Source: Pseudofrankia coriaricola
GTDB taxonomy: Bacteria; Actinomycetota; Actinomycetes; Frankiales; Frankiaceae
Direction: 5' to 3'
DNA: 49,822 bases
Assembly (NCBI RefSeq): GCF_001854805.1
Contig: NZ_MBLO01000209.1
Span: 1-49,822, forward strand
Positions 26,056 through 33,852 of the stretch are shown here, piece after piece; position 1 is the first letter of the stretch, and each line of letters starts with the position of its first letter. Under the pieces are notes generated by a model. That model had not been told where the DNA came from and did no database searches. It worked only from the letters and a program-made list of their open reading frames with translations. The position numbers and the translations under genes were made by a program.

Positions 26056-27194
26056 AGGGGCAACTCCATCGGCAGCTCGGCGTCGACCGCCCACCCGCCC
26101 TCGGGCGTCGGCCCAGCGCGTAGCGTGCCGCCGAGCAGCTGCACGCGCTCGGTCATCCCCAGCAGCCCGAAACCGTGGGTCGCTGGCCGCGCCGGGTCGA
26201 TCTGGCCGTCGTCGGTCACGCGGAGCCGCAGCCTTCCTGCGCCCTCGACGACCCTGATCTCCACACGCGAGGCGTTTCGGGCGTGCCGCAGCGCGTTGGT
26301 CAGCGCCTCCTGCGCCATCCGGTACACGGCGGCGTCGACCTGGGGCCGAAGTCCGGCCAGATCACCCGCCAACTCCACGTCGACGACGGGGTCCGGTTCG
26401 CGGCGGGCGAGGAACACCAGGTCGGCGACGCCGGGCTGGGGACCGTACTCCGCCGGCGCTCCGTCACGCAGCACCCGGACCATCGCTCGCATCTCCGCCA
26501 GCGTCCGCGACGCTTCCCCCTCGATGATCGCAAGCGCCTCGAGCGCCGCTTCAGGTCGCTTCGCGGCCATCGTCATGCCAGCCTGCGCTTGCAGAGTGAT
26601 CGCCGAGACGTGGTGGGCGACCGAGTCGTGCAGCTCGCGCGCGAGGCCGACGCGCTCCTGGCTGCGGACCTGGTCGAGCGCCCGGCGCCGACTCTCGGCG
26701 CGGTAGCGGAACGCCGCTCCGCCCGCTGCCGCCGCCGCCAGGACCGCCAACCCGCCGAAGAGCTCGGCTGGCCCGGTGTAGTCGGTCGCAAAGCTGAACA
26801 CCGCGGCGACCGCAACCACCAGCAGCCCAATCACGATCTGACGCCCTGTGCCCCAGCGGACCAGCGAATAGACGAGCACCAGGATGTAGATCATCGTGTT
26901 TAGGCCCACGCCTGGGGTCCCGCCCAGCCAGCTCGCCAGTCCTAACGCCATCCCGGTGCCGAAGCCCACCACGACGCAGACCAACGGGTGAGCACGCCGC
27001 CATAGCAGCACCGGCGCAAGTCCGACCGTCACGATCGTCACGACCGGCCCCCAGGTGACGTCCTCTCGGAGGGTTCCTTCGAGCAACGCCGCCACCATCA
27101 CCACGCCGACCAGCACCCGGTCGAGCCACACCCGTTCGGGCGTGTCCGCGGCGCGGGGCTCGTCCCAGAGCGAGCGCAGGCCGGTAGTGAACAC
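26052..27194 (-). CDS. Sensor histidine kinase (HisKA_3 type)
   Basis: 380 residues. About four to five membrane segments lie between residues 25 and 165 with no large extracellular loop, so it senses in or near the membrane. The dimerisation and phospho-acceptor box is GLARELHDSVAHHVSAITLQ, His189. The ATPase has MAQEALTNALRHARNAS (N box) and VTDDGQIDPARPATHGFGLL (D and G1 boxes). It should phosphorylate the coupled NarL-type regulator. Such kinases usually sit beside ABC exporters; here only a broken ATPase gene remains 134 bp away, divergent. Confidence 0.94.
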   Translation of the reverse strand: MFTTGLRSLWDEPRAADTPERVWLDRVLVGVVMVAALLEGTLREDVTWGPVVTIVTVGLAPVLLWRRAHPLVCVVVGFGTGMALGLASWLGGTPGVGLNTMIYILVLVYSLVRWGTGRQIVIGLLVVAVAAVFSFATDYTGPAELFGGLAVLAAAAAGGAAFRYRAESRRRALDQVRSQERVGLARELHDSVAHHVSAITLQAQAGMTMAAKRPEAALEALAIIEGEASRTLAEMRAMVRVLRDGAPAEYGPQPGVADLVFLARREPDPVVDVELAGDLAGLRPQVDAAVYRMAQEALTNALRHARNASRVEIRVVEGAGRLRLRVTDDGQIDPARPATHGFGLLGMTERVQLLGGTLRAGPTPEGGWAVDAELPMELPL

Positions 27195-27327
27195 ACACCC
27201 AGCCTAGAGACAGCCCAGGCGTCGGAGACCCACCGAAAGAACGAGACGCCGCTCCCCCCAATGGCAGAGGCGGGTCCGGCCTCGACGCCGATGTGCCGGA
27301 AGGCCGGCCGCGGCGAGGCTTCCGGTC

Positions 27328-27588
27328 ATGATCACTGTTGACCACCTGACCAAGAGCTATCGCGGCATGACCGCGGTCAACGACGTCTCGTTCACCGCCC
27401 GACCGGGCCGCGTGACTGGCTTCCTCGGCCCCAACGGGGCCGGCAAGTCGACAACCATGCGGATCATGGTCGGCCTGAGCCCGGCCACCTCCGGCCACGT
27501 GGAGGTCCTCGGCGCCCGGTACGCCGACCTGCCAAACCCGGGCCTCGCCACCTTGGCGGACTCGACCTCGGGCCGTCAAAAATTTTGA
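27328..27588 (+). pseudogene. ABC transporter ATP-binding protein, truncated after Walker A
   Basis: MITVDHLTKSYRGMTAVNDV and FTARPGRVTGFLGPNGAGKS show a good ABC ATPase start with an intact Walker A. The family-like part ends after VEVLGARYADLP, and 12 unrelated codons lead to a TGA. The signature, Walker B and the permease partner are missing. It lies divergently beside the two-component system that may once have controlled it. Confidence 0.85.
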
Positions 27589-27662
27589 CAGCAACACCGG
27601 TTTTCGTTCCGTTCCTACCGGGACCCCGGATAGCCGGGGCCGTCCGGTGAGGTTGGGGGCGC

Positions 27663-27908
27663 TCAGTCGTCGGCGGGCCTGGGGCCGCGTATGCCTGTCG
27701 GACTCGCCCCCACCCGGTGCCGGTGATCGCTTGGGAAGAGGTTGCAGTCGCACGGCGTCGCCTGGTCGGTGTCCAGCCGGCGGTCGTCAGCCGAGAACTC
27801 GATCTCGTTCTCGGCTGGGTCGAGAGAGACGAGCAGCGTGTCGGTGACTGGCTGCCAGGGCCCGTAGGTACCACCCGTAGGCCTACGCTGGATGATCCGA
27901 TAGAGCAC
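27663..27908 (-). CDS. Small hypothetical protein
   Basis: 81 residues from a GTG with GGAAG nine bases upstream. LYRIIQRRPTGGTYGPWQPV, then TDTLLVSLDPAENEIEFSAD reads like a real small globular protein; the end (PSDHRHRVGASPTGIRGPRP) is less convincing. There are no membrane or Cys motifs. Not recognised. It could equally be the N-terminal piece of a longer lost gene, as the surroundings are full of fragments. The remaining gap 27909-28191 holds only an integrase tail. Confidence 0.35.
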   Translation of the reverse strand: MLYRIIQRRPTGGTYGPWQPVTDTLLVSLDPAENEIEFSADDRRLDTDQATPCDCNLFPSDHRHRVGASPTGIRGPRPADD

Positions 27909-27976
27909 AAGGCAATTCTTCCGCTACCCGGCGGGCGGGCAAGACCGCGACCCACCGCTTGGGGCCCGCTTCTCCC

Positions 27977-28024
27977 GTGCGCCAGGCCACCGAGGCGCTC
28001 TCCAGCCTGCCCCACCAGGTGTAG
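27977..28024 (+). pseudogene. Tyrosine integrase C-terminal scrap
   Basis: VRQATEALSSLPHQV and stop. The core QATEALSS is identical to the end of the chimeric recombinase at 23832-24593 (VHQATEALSS), and the DNA matches closely. Only 15 codons are left of this second integrase. Confidence 0.5.
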
Positions 28025-28191
28025 CTCGGCATCACCGCAGGTCAGCCATATCCGCCCGATTTTTCTCCGATGCTACGGCGACCCCGTCCTCAGGGATGGT
28101 GAGGGTGCCAGCCTCCGTCTCACGGACCGCCCAGCGGCATGCCACCCTCCATCGCGATCTCCATCGCTCACCTTAGACAAGTGTTACTTCC

Positions 28192-28211
28192 TTGACAAGA
28201 TTTATTGTCAA
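28192..28211. promoter_or_regulatory. Candidate autoregulatory operator TTGACAA-N6-TTGTCAA
   Basis: A perfect 7-bp inverted repeat with 6-bp centre (GATTTA), 16 bp before the ATG of the ArsR-like gene. TTGACA could also act as its -35. Position and symmetry suggest autorepression. Confidence 0.55.
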
Positions 28212-28226
28212 CGGCACGATGAAGGC

Positions 28227-28835
28227 ATGCTGGATGTGGCGGTGATCGAGGACGCGCTCGCGGCGGAGGCGTCGCTGGACCCGATACGGGCGCGGCTGCT
28301 GGCCGCGCTGGCCGAACCGGGGTCTGCCACGACGCTGGCCGCGAGGACCGGGCTGACCAGGCAGAAGGTGAACTACCACCTGCGCACGCTGGAGCAGCAC
28401 GGGCTGGTCGAGCTGGTCGAGGAGCGGCGCAGGGGCAACTTCACCGAGCGGGTCCTGCGGGCGACCGCCGGCTCATACGTCATCTCACCCAACGCGCTGG
28501 CCGACGTCGCTCCCGACCCGGACCGCGCCCGGGACCAGACGTCGGCCCGGCGGATGCTCGCCCTGGCGGCCCGGCTCATTCGGGAGGTGGGCGAGCTGCT
28601 CGGCGGCGCCACGGTGGCCCGCAAGCGGCTCGCGACCTTCGCGGTCGACAGCGAGATCCGCTTCGCCACCGCCGCCGACCGGGCCGCGTTCGCGGCGGAA
28701 CTGTCTGACGCCGTCACCGCGCTGGTCGGTAAATACCACGATCAGGCAGCAGCCGGCGGACGTCCCCACCGCCTGATGATCGCCCTGCATCCCAGCTTGA
28801 AATCCCCGAACGCGACGAACAGCTCGGCCCCGTGA
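28227..28835 (+). CDS. ArsR-like winged-helix transcriptional regulator
   Basis: 202 residues. The HTH is SLDPIRARLLAALAEPGSAT then LAARTGLTRQKVNYHLRTLE and HGLVELVEERRRGNFTERVL, the wing. The C-terminal 110 residues are helical and Ala/Arg-rich, without Cys metal sites, so the effector is not a metal. Such two-domain ArsR-like proteins often regulate an adjacent enzyme. A reductase gene follows 44 bp downstream in the same direction. A palindrome just upstream suggests autoregulation. ATG at 28227 is chosen because the frame upstream is not protein-like. Confidence 0.88.
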   Translation: MLDVAVIEDALAAEASLDPIRARLLAALAEPGSATTLAARTGLTRQKVNYHLRTLEQHGLVELVEERRRGNFTERVLRATAGSYVISPNALADVAPDPDRARDQTSARRMLALAARLIREVGELLGGATVARKRLATFAVDSEIRFATAADRAAFAAELSDAVTALVGKYHDQAAAGGRPHRLMIALHPSLKSPNATNSSAP

Positions 28836-28879
28836 CGACCGCTGACCGCTCTAACCGCTAACCATCAGAGGAGAACCAG

Positions 28880-29443
28880 ATGCGCACGCTGATCGTGACC
28901 GCCTTCGTGTCGGTCGACGGTGTCATGGAGGCACCGGGCGGGGAGTCCGGCTACCGGAACACCGGCTGGACCTTCAAGGACATCGACTTCGACCCCGCCG
29001 CCTACGAGATCAAGGGCCGCGAGCAGGAGGAGGCGACGGCGCTGCTGCTGGGACGGACCAGCTATGAGGTGTTCGCCCCCGTCTGGCCGACGATGGCCGA
29101 GTTCGCGGGCTACAACGCCATGCCGCGCTACGTCGTGTCCACCACCCTCGCCGAGGCCGACCCGCGCTGGCCGGCGACGATCCTGCGGTCCCTCGACGAC
29201 GTGGCCGCAGTGAAGGAGACCGACGGCGGCCCGATCGCGGTGCACGGCAGCGCGGCCCTGGGCCAGAGCCTCGCCGACGCCGGGCTTGTCGACCGCTACC
29301 ACCTGCTCGTCTTCCCCGTGCTGCTCGGCGCCGGGAAGCGGCTGTTCAGCGAGACCGACAAGGACAAGACCATGCTGAAACTCGTCGAGTTCGAGGCCTA
29401 CCCCAACGGCGTCCAGAAGCAGGTTCTCGACGTCGTGCGCTAA
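28880..29443 (+). CDS. RibD C-terminal/dihydrofolate-reductase-like family protein
   Basis: 187 residues with GAGGAG before the ATG. LIVTAFVSVDGVMEAPGGES opens the DHFR-like fold; ALLLGRTSYEVFAPVWPTM is the NADPH-side helix, and IAVHGSAALGQSLADAGLVD and YHLLVFPVLLGAGKRLF complete the RibD_C pattern. These are NADPH-dependent reductases of unknown substrate, distinct from true folate enzymes. It is co-directional with the ArsR-like regulator (44 bp), so it probably belongs to that regulator's operon. Confidence 0.9.
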   Translation: MRTLIVTAFVSVDGVMEAPGGESGYRNTGWTFKDIDFDPAAYEIKGREQEEATALLLGRTSYEVFAPVWPTMAEFAGYNAMPRYVVSTTLAEADPRWPATILRSLDDVAAVKETDGGPIAVHGSAALGQSLADAGLVDRYHLLVFPVLLGAGKRLFSETDKDKTMLKLVEFEAYPNGVQKQVLDVVR

Positions 29444-29557
29444 GCCCCCGGTTCGGCGGCCGCCGCGCCTCCGGCGGGACGGACGGCCGCGTCGTCGGCG
29501 ACGACCGACAGGATCTCGATCACGGTGGGCCCGGCCAGATAGGCGTGGTTCTCCTCC

Positions 29558-30223
29558 TTAGTGGCTGCGGGCGGTGATGTCGCCGTGGGAGGTGGTGGCG
29601 CGGATGTCGAGTTCGGCGGTGCCGTCGTTCTTGAGGGCGTTGCTGATGCGGCCGTAGCCGGTGCCGGCGTCCAGGGCGGCCGAGACACCGGCGGCGGCGA
29701 CGACCGAGATGTCGCCGGACTGGGTGCGCAGCACGACCGTGCCGCGCACAGCCTCGGTGATCCGGATGTCGCCCCTTGCGGTGCTGATGTCCGCGGGGCC
29801 GCCCAGCCGGCCGACCTCGACGTCGCCGTCGATCGCGGTGAGGCGGACGCTCGCGGCCTCGTCGATCTTGATCTGGCGGTACGCGCCTTCGAAGACGACA
29901 TCGCCAAGGCGTCCGACGCCGCGGAGCTCGGAGCTGGCGGCCTTGGCCTCGATGCGGGAGCCGGCGGGCAGCTGGACGGTGACCTCCAGGGATCCGGAGG
30001 CGCCGAGGAGCTGGTTCCTGGGCTCGGGGGTGTGGATCCGCAGGACGCCGTCGGCGTAGGCGACGGTGGTCTGCTCGGCGGTCTGGACGTCGCGGCTCTT
30101 GGAGGGGCTGGCGGGCAGTACCTCGACCGTGGTGTCGGCGCGGTCGGCGGCGATGAACTGGATGCGTCCGGCGGGGATGTCCAGGATGGCCGAGATCGGG
30201 GCGGGGGTGTCGAACTTCTGCAT
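29558..30223 (-). CDS. DUF4097 family beta-helix protein
   Basis: 221 residues from the ATG at 30223, with CAGGAGAGC before it. MQKFDTPAPISAILDIPAGR and repeated short strands (DGDVEVGRLGGPADISTARG, DIRITEAVRGTVVLRTQSGD) give the DUF4097 right-handed beta-helix pattern. No signal peptide, so cytosolic. In actinobacteria it is commonly beside the divergent HTH regulator seen here at 30461, suggesting joint regulation. Role unknown. Downstream, 29444-29557, only a short open tail is seen. Confidence 0.85.
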   Translation of the reverse strand: MQKFDTPAPISAILDIPAGRIQFIAADRADTTVEVLPASPSKSRDVQTAEQTTVAYADGVLRIHTPEPRNQLLGASGSLEVTVQLPAGSRIEAKAASSELRGVGRLGDVVFEGAYRQIKIDEAASVRLTAIDGDVEVGRLGGPADISTARGDIRITEAVRGTVVLRTQSGDISVVAAAGVSAALDAGTGYGRISNALKNDGTAELDIRATTSHGDITARSH

Positions 30224-30385
30224 CGTGCTCTCCTGTGCTCGCTCGTTGTTTCTGACACCGGAAACGCTACGTTGCTTTCCATGATCAGGCAACACGCTCG
30301 TTGCATGGAATCTGCATCTCTGCAGGTCAAGTCCATAGAGCTGTTGCAACGACCTCCCCATTAACGCAACGATGGCTCTTCCGAG

Positions 30386-30395
30386 CATTGCAATG
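30386..30395. promoter_or_regulatory. CATTGCAATG palindrome in a TTGC/GCAA-rich divergent promoter
   Basis: The 237-bp gap between DUF4097 and its divergent regulator is AT-richer than its surroundings. It holds CATTGCAATG (30386-30395) plus GTTGCAAC, CGTTGCATGGA, CGTTGCTTTCCATG and GCAACGATGG. These repeated GTTGC/CATGGA words look like several operator half-sites for the regulator. Confidence 0.45.
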
Positions 30396-30460
30396 GACGA
30401 CGAGTGAACGCTATGGTGGGGGAGCAGGGACCATCACGAAGGATCACCAAGGAGATCGCG

Positions 30461-31216
30461 ATGCCGGGAGGCAGGCTCACCCAGCGGGAACGCCAGCAGA
30501 TCGCGCTGGGACTGGCCGACAGCCTCGCCTACGCCGAGATCGCCCGACGCCTCGACCGTCCGACCTCGACGATCACGCGTGAGGTGATGCGCAACGGCGG
30601 CGCCACCGCCTACCGCGCCGACCTGGCCCACCGCGCCACCGAACGCCGCGCTCACCGGCGCGGGCCCGCCTCCTCCCGAGGGCCGGAGTCAGCCCCCCAG
30701 CCACACGGACGCGACGCCGAGGCCGTGGCCGAGTACGAGGAGACGCTCACCACCGTCCTCATGGCTTCGGGCCTACCCAAGATGACGGCCCGGGTGCTGA
30801 CCTGCCTGTTCACCGCCGACGCGGGCAGCCTCACCGCGTCCCAACTCGCCCAGCGCCTCCGGGTCAGCCCGGCGTCCATCTCCAAGGCGATCGCCTTCCT
30901 GGAGAGCCAGAGCCTCGTCCGCCGAGAACGCGACGAACGCCGCCGTGACCGCTACATCGTCGACGACGAACTCTTCTACCAGGCGACGATCGCCAGCGCC
31001 CGATCCAACGACCAGCTCGTCGAGACCGCACGCCAAGGCGTCGCCATCCTCGGCCCCAACACCCCCGCCGCCATCCGCCTGGAGAACATCGCCCGCTTCC
31101 TCGACTTCATCAGCGAAAGCATCACCCGCGCCGCCGAACAGGCCCGTGAGGTCCTCCACACCAAACCCGAAACAACCTCGGACGACACCGCCCAACCAAG
31201 TCGAGACCACGGGTAG
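30461..31216 (+). CDS. Hybrid regulator: IS30-type HTH plus GbsR/MarR winged helix
   Basis: 251 residues; AAGGAG lies upstream of the ATG at 30461. Residues about 4-65 (GGRLTQRERQQIALGLADSL, YAEIARRLDRPTSTITREVM) form the HTH_38 unit otherwise known from the N-terminus of IS30 transposases. The C-terminal part (ASGLPKMTARVLTCLFTADA, LTASQLAQRLRVSPASISKA, SQSLVRRERDERRRDRYIVD) is a GbsR/MarR winged helix. Two DNA-binding domains in one protein suggest binding to complex or paired sites, in line with the repeated words in its promoter region. It is divergent from DUF4097. Confidence 0.85.
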   Translation: MPGGRLTQRERQQIALGLADSLAYAEIARRLDRPTSTITREVMRNGGATAYRADLAHRATERRAHRRGPASSRGPESAPQPHGRDAEAVAEYEETLTTVLMASGLPKMTARVLTCLFTADAGSLTASQLAQRLRVSPASISKAIAFLESQSLVRRERDERRRDRYIVDDELFYQATIASARSNDQLVETARQGVAILGPNTPAAIRLENIARFLDFISESITRAAEQAREVLHTKPETTSDDTAQPSRDHG

Positions 31217-31262
31217 ACAGCCGTCTCGATCGTCGGCGCCGGTCGGCTTGGACCGCTCCTCG

Positions 31263-31487
31263 TCAGATGCCGTGCAGGTCGGCGAGGCGAATCGTGACGG
31301 GAAACGGCTCGGTGACAGCCAGCGTGCCGTCCGGGCCGACGATCTGATCGTCCTGATAGCCACTGCCAGCCGGGTCGAGGCGCAGCACGGTGACAGCCGG
31401 GCCCGTTCGCGGCGACGGGTCGACGATCCAGTACGACGCCAACCCGAGTCGGGCGTAGACGGCGCGCTTGACCATCCGGTCCATCGT
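31263..31487 (-). pseudogene. Uma2-family endonuclease, C-terminal half
   Basis: DRMVKRAVYARLGLASYWIV, then DPSPRTGPAVTVLRLDP and the family end VTEPFPVTIRLADLHGI. It retains the YARLGxxxYWIVD motif of the nuclease core but lacks the first half of the protein. The upstream side is cut at a junction with a VOC fragment on the other strand. Confidence 0.8.
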
Positions 31488-31490
31488 TCG

Positions 31491-31617
31491 GAGCTGGTCG
31501 CGCGCTTGAAGGAGCTCGGGGCGACGCCCGCCGACGTGGGCCAGGGCGACGTCCCATGGACGGTCCTGGCCGACCCGGCGGGTAACGAGTTCTGCGTCCT
31601 CGCCCCGAGGCCTGACG
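31491..31617 (+). pseudogene. VOC/glyoxalase-like fragment, chimeric copy of the gene at 39266
   Basis: ELVARLKELGATPADVGQG is the text of domain 1 of the double VOC protein at 39266-40012, and DVPWTVLADPAGNEFCVLAP with RPD is the text of its domain 2. The DNA is nearly identical to each part. So this scrap joins the start of one repeat with the end of the other, as expected from recombination between the two domains. Confidence 0.8.
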
Positions 31618-31629
31618 CGGAGCCGCCCC

Positions 31630-31773
31630 CGCCTGCGTGCCGCCCTGACCAACGCCATCGACTACCTCTACGCCGAGTGGGGCGGCAAGGCGGTCGGCTA
31701 CGTCGGCTACGGCATCTTCGGCGCGGTCATGGCGGTGCAGAAGCTGCGCGCTGCCTCCAAGGCCGCTGCCTGA
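31630..31773 (+). pseudogene. NAD(P)H-dependent FMN reductase, C-terminal scrap
   Basis: LRAALTNAIDYLYAEWGGKA, VGYVGYGIFGAVMAVQKLRA and stop match the end of flavodoxin-fold FMN reductases (N-A-x-D-Y-L-Y-x-E-W, G-x-V-x-Y-G). The nucleotide-binding N-terminus is missing. It directly follows the VOC scrap. Confidence 0.75.
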
Positions 31774-31807
31774 ACGGCCGGAGGTCGACGGCGACGCGTG
31801 CGCGTGG

Positions 31808-32737
31808 CTACAGCCTGATCACGATCTTGCCGTGGGCGTGGCGCCCGGCCTGCAGCGCGACGGCGTCGCGGATCTGCTCGATCGGGAAGGTCGCGGCGAT
31901 GGGCACGGCGATCCTGCCGGCGAGGATCGCGTCGGTGATCCGCTCCAGGTTGGCCGGTCCGGCTTCGCTGCCCCCGGTCGCGCGCACGCCGCCGGGAGGG
32001 TTCGGGCCCGCGGCGATCGTGGAGATCCGCTCAGGCGGTATGCCCAGCGCGAGCGCGGTCTCGGCCGTCTCGGTACCGAACAGGTCCGTAGCCGCGGTCA
32101 CGCCATCGGGAGCCAGCGTCCGCACCCGGTCCGCGAGCCCCGGGCCGTACGCCACAGGCTCGGCGCCCAACTGCCGCAGGAACTCGAACGTGCGCTCCGA
32201 GGCGGTCCCGATCACTCGGGCGCCAGCGAGTTTCGCGAGCTGCACGGCGAACACGCCCACGCCGCCGGCGGCACCGCCGACCAGGATGGTGTCACCGGCC
32301 CGCAGGCCGATCGCCTCCAGAGCGGCGGCGGCGGTCAGGCCGGCCACCGGAATCGTGGCCGCCACCTCGTCGCCGATGCCGTCCGGCGTGTGAAAAAGCA
32401 CGTCGGGTGCCGGAGCTGGAATCTTCACTACCAGGAAGTCGGCGGCGGCTTTCGCCATCGCGCCGCCATAGACGCGATCACCCGCGGCGAAACCGTCGGC
32501 GCCGGCTCCGACCTCGTCGATGACGCCGGCGAAGTCGTACCCGAACCCGGCCGGCACGGTGACGCCGAATGCGGCCGCCGCCGCGGGGGTCGAGGAGATG
32601 ACCCAGTCCATCGGGTTCAGGCTGGCGGCTGTCACGCGGACGCGCACCTCGCCCGGGCCGGCGTGCGGCTGCGAGACGTCTCGCAGCTCCAGTACCTCCG
32701 GACCTCCAAACGTCTGATAGACGATGGCTCGGCTCAT
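31808..32737 (-). CDS. NADP-dependent oxidoreductase, MDR/quinone-reductase type
   Basis: 309 residues from the ATG at 32737. MSRAIVYQTFGGPEVLELRD and the GroES-like part precede the Rossmann site ILVGGAAGGVGVFAVQLAK (AAGGVG motif). FPIEQIRDAVALQAGRHAHG and KIVIRL form the standard end. There are no zinc-ligand Cys residues, so it belongs to the zinc-free quinone/enone reductases. It is divergent from a TetR gene with a strong palindrome between them. The TetR protein probably represses both genes and responds to an enone or quinone; that is inference. Confidence 0.92.
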   Translation of the reverse strand: MSRAIVYQTFGGPEVLELRDVSQPHAGPGEVRVRVTAASLNPMDWVISSTPAAAAAFGVTVPAGFGYDFAGVIDEVGAGADGFAAGDRVYGGAMAKAAADFLVVKIPAPAPDVLFHTPDGIGDEVAATIPVAGLTAAAALEAIGLRAGDTILVGGAAGGVGVFAVQLAKLAGARVIGTASERTFEFLRQLGAEPVAYGPGLADRVRTLAPDGVTAATDLFGTETAETALALGIPPERISTIAAGPNPPGGVRATGGSEAGPANLERITDAILAGRIAVPIAATFPIEQIRDAVALQAGRHAHGKIVIRL

Positions 32738-32775
32738 GGGCGGGCCTCCCGATGGACAGACGGACGCGTGATGGA

Positions 32776-32814
32776 ACTTGGTCCCATCACTGTACACAGG
32801 TGACGGGACCGAGT
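32776..32814. promoter_or_regulatory. Large palindromic operator between MDR and TetR genes
   Basis: ACTTGGTCCCATCAC (32776-32790) and GTGACGGGACCGAGT (32800-32814) are inverted with a few mismatches around TGTACACAG. It is placed where a TetR dimer would block both divergent promoters. GGTCCC/GGGACC are the strongest half-sites. Confidence 0.65.
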
Positions 32815-32830
32815 GCCGTACCCTGTTCTC

Positions 32831-33400
32831 GTGGCCCGCTGGCAACCCAACGCATCGGAGCGACTCGTCGCCGCCGCACTCGAACTGTTCGAGGACCGGG
32901 GCTATGAGCACACGACGGTGGTCGAGATCGCGGAGCGCGCGGGGCTGACGAAGAGCACCTTCTTCCGGCACTTCCAGGACAAGCGGGAAGTCCTCTTCGG
33001 TGGGGACACGATGACCGGGCTGCTCGTCGGGGGGATCGCCGCGGCGCCGGCGACCGCCACGCCGTTTGAAGCGGTGGCTCATGCTCTGGACGCGGTCGGG
33101 CGGGAGGCCTTCACACCCGCTCGCCGCGAATTCAGCGCCCGCAGGCGGGCAGTGATCGCCACCAACCCGGAACTGCAGGAACGCGAGGCGCTGAAGGGCC
33201 TCGGTCTCACCGCATCGATGACCGACGCGCTCAGGCGGCGCGACGTTCCCGACCTGACCTCGTGCGTGGCCGCGGAACTGGGCGCACTCGCCCTGAAAAT
33301 CGCCTATGAGCGCTGGAGCGACACGACCAACGGCGACGACTTCAGTGAAGTCGCGCGGCAAACCCTCCGCGATGTGCACGCAGCCAGCGCCTTGTGCTGA
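32831..33400 (+). CDS. TetR family transcriptional regulator
   Basis: 189 residues from a GTG. The N-terminal HTH is complete: RLVAAALELFEDRGYEHTTV, VEIAERAGLTKSTFFRHFQD and KREVLF. The ligand domain (about residues 60-189) is Ala-rich and helical, with MTGLLVGGIAAAPATATPFE. It is divergent from the MDR oxidoreductase and faces a 39-bp palindrome. The 3' end overlaps an open frame on the other strand (33304-33759). Confidence 0.92.
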   Translation: MARWQPNASERLVAAALELFEDRGYEHTTVVEIAERAGLTKSTFFRHFQDKREVLFGGDTMTGLLVGGIAAAPATATPFEAVAHALDAVGREAFTPARREFSARRRAVIATNPELQEREALKGLGLTASMTDALRRRDVPDLTSCVAAELGALALKIAYERWSDTTNGDDFSEVARQTLRDVHAASALC

Positions 33401-33759
33401 CGGGGCCGGAGCCGGCGCAACGAGTCATGATCTTTCTGGCGCCAGCCGACCTTGAACACGAGATTCCTGCCGGCGGCGCCCCACGTGGGCGCCCTCACGC
33501 GCACTCGCCGCCTGGTCGACCGCTTTCCCATGGGCTGTCTCCGGGCGTGCCGGGCATTGACTTGCAAGGCCAGCTTGGCCCACCTCTTGCGGTCCTCGGA
33601 AGCGTATCGGTCGTCCTGCGCGTGGAAAACCGCGGCCGTCCTGATGTGCTCCAGGTCCTGGCCGTGATGGTCGGGGCGTTGGGCCCATGCCCGAACCTCG
33701 TCGAAGGTCCAGGTGCTGAGGTCGCGGGGTGACTCGCCCGGCGGGGAGACGCTGTCCAT
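33304..33759 (-). CDS. Hypothetical protein, possibly decayed
   Basis: 151 codons. The first 80 residues read like a real soluble protein (STWTFDEVRAWAQRPDHHGQ, LEHIRTAAVFHAQDDRYASE, RKRWAKLALQVNARHARRQP). From about residue 85 on, composition turns Arg-rich and the frame runs 97 bp antisense into the TetR gene, which suggests that the true end has been lost. No family recognised. Its start codon lies just inside the region where further scrambled sequence begins. Confidence 0.4.
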   Translation of the reverse strand: MDSVSPPGESPRDLSTWTFDEVRAWAQRPDHHGQDLEHIRTAAVFHAQDDRYASEDRKRWAKLALQVNARHARRQPMGKRSTRRRVRVRAPTWGAAGRNLVFKVGWRQKDHDSLRRLRPRQHKALAACTSRRVCRATSLKSSPLVVSLQRS

Positions 33760-33852
33760 GGAGCCGAGCGTGCCTCATGGCCTCCAGGCGGCGGATCCGC
33801 TCCGTGGCCGCTTCCAAGCGACGCAGCAGCGAGGCGTCCGATACTCGTCCGC

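Noticed and set aside
30945..32393. A 482-codon plus-strand ORF
   Set aside because: Starts in the wrong frame of the hybrid regulator, crosses scraps and then runs antisense to the MDR oxidoreductase. Only the short VOC part within it is real coding text.
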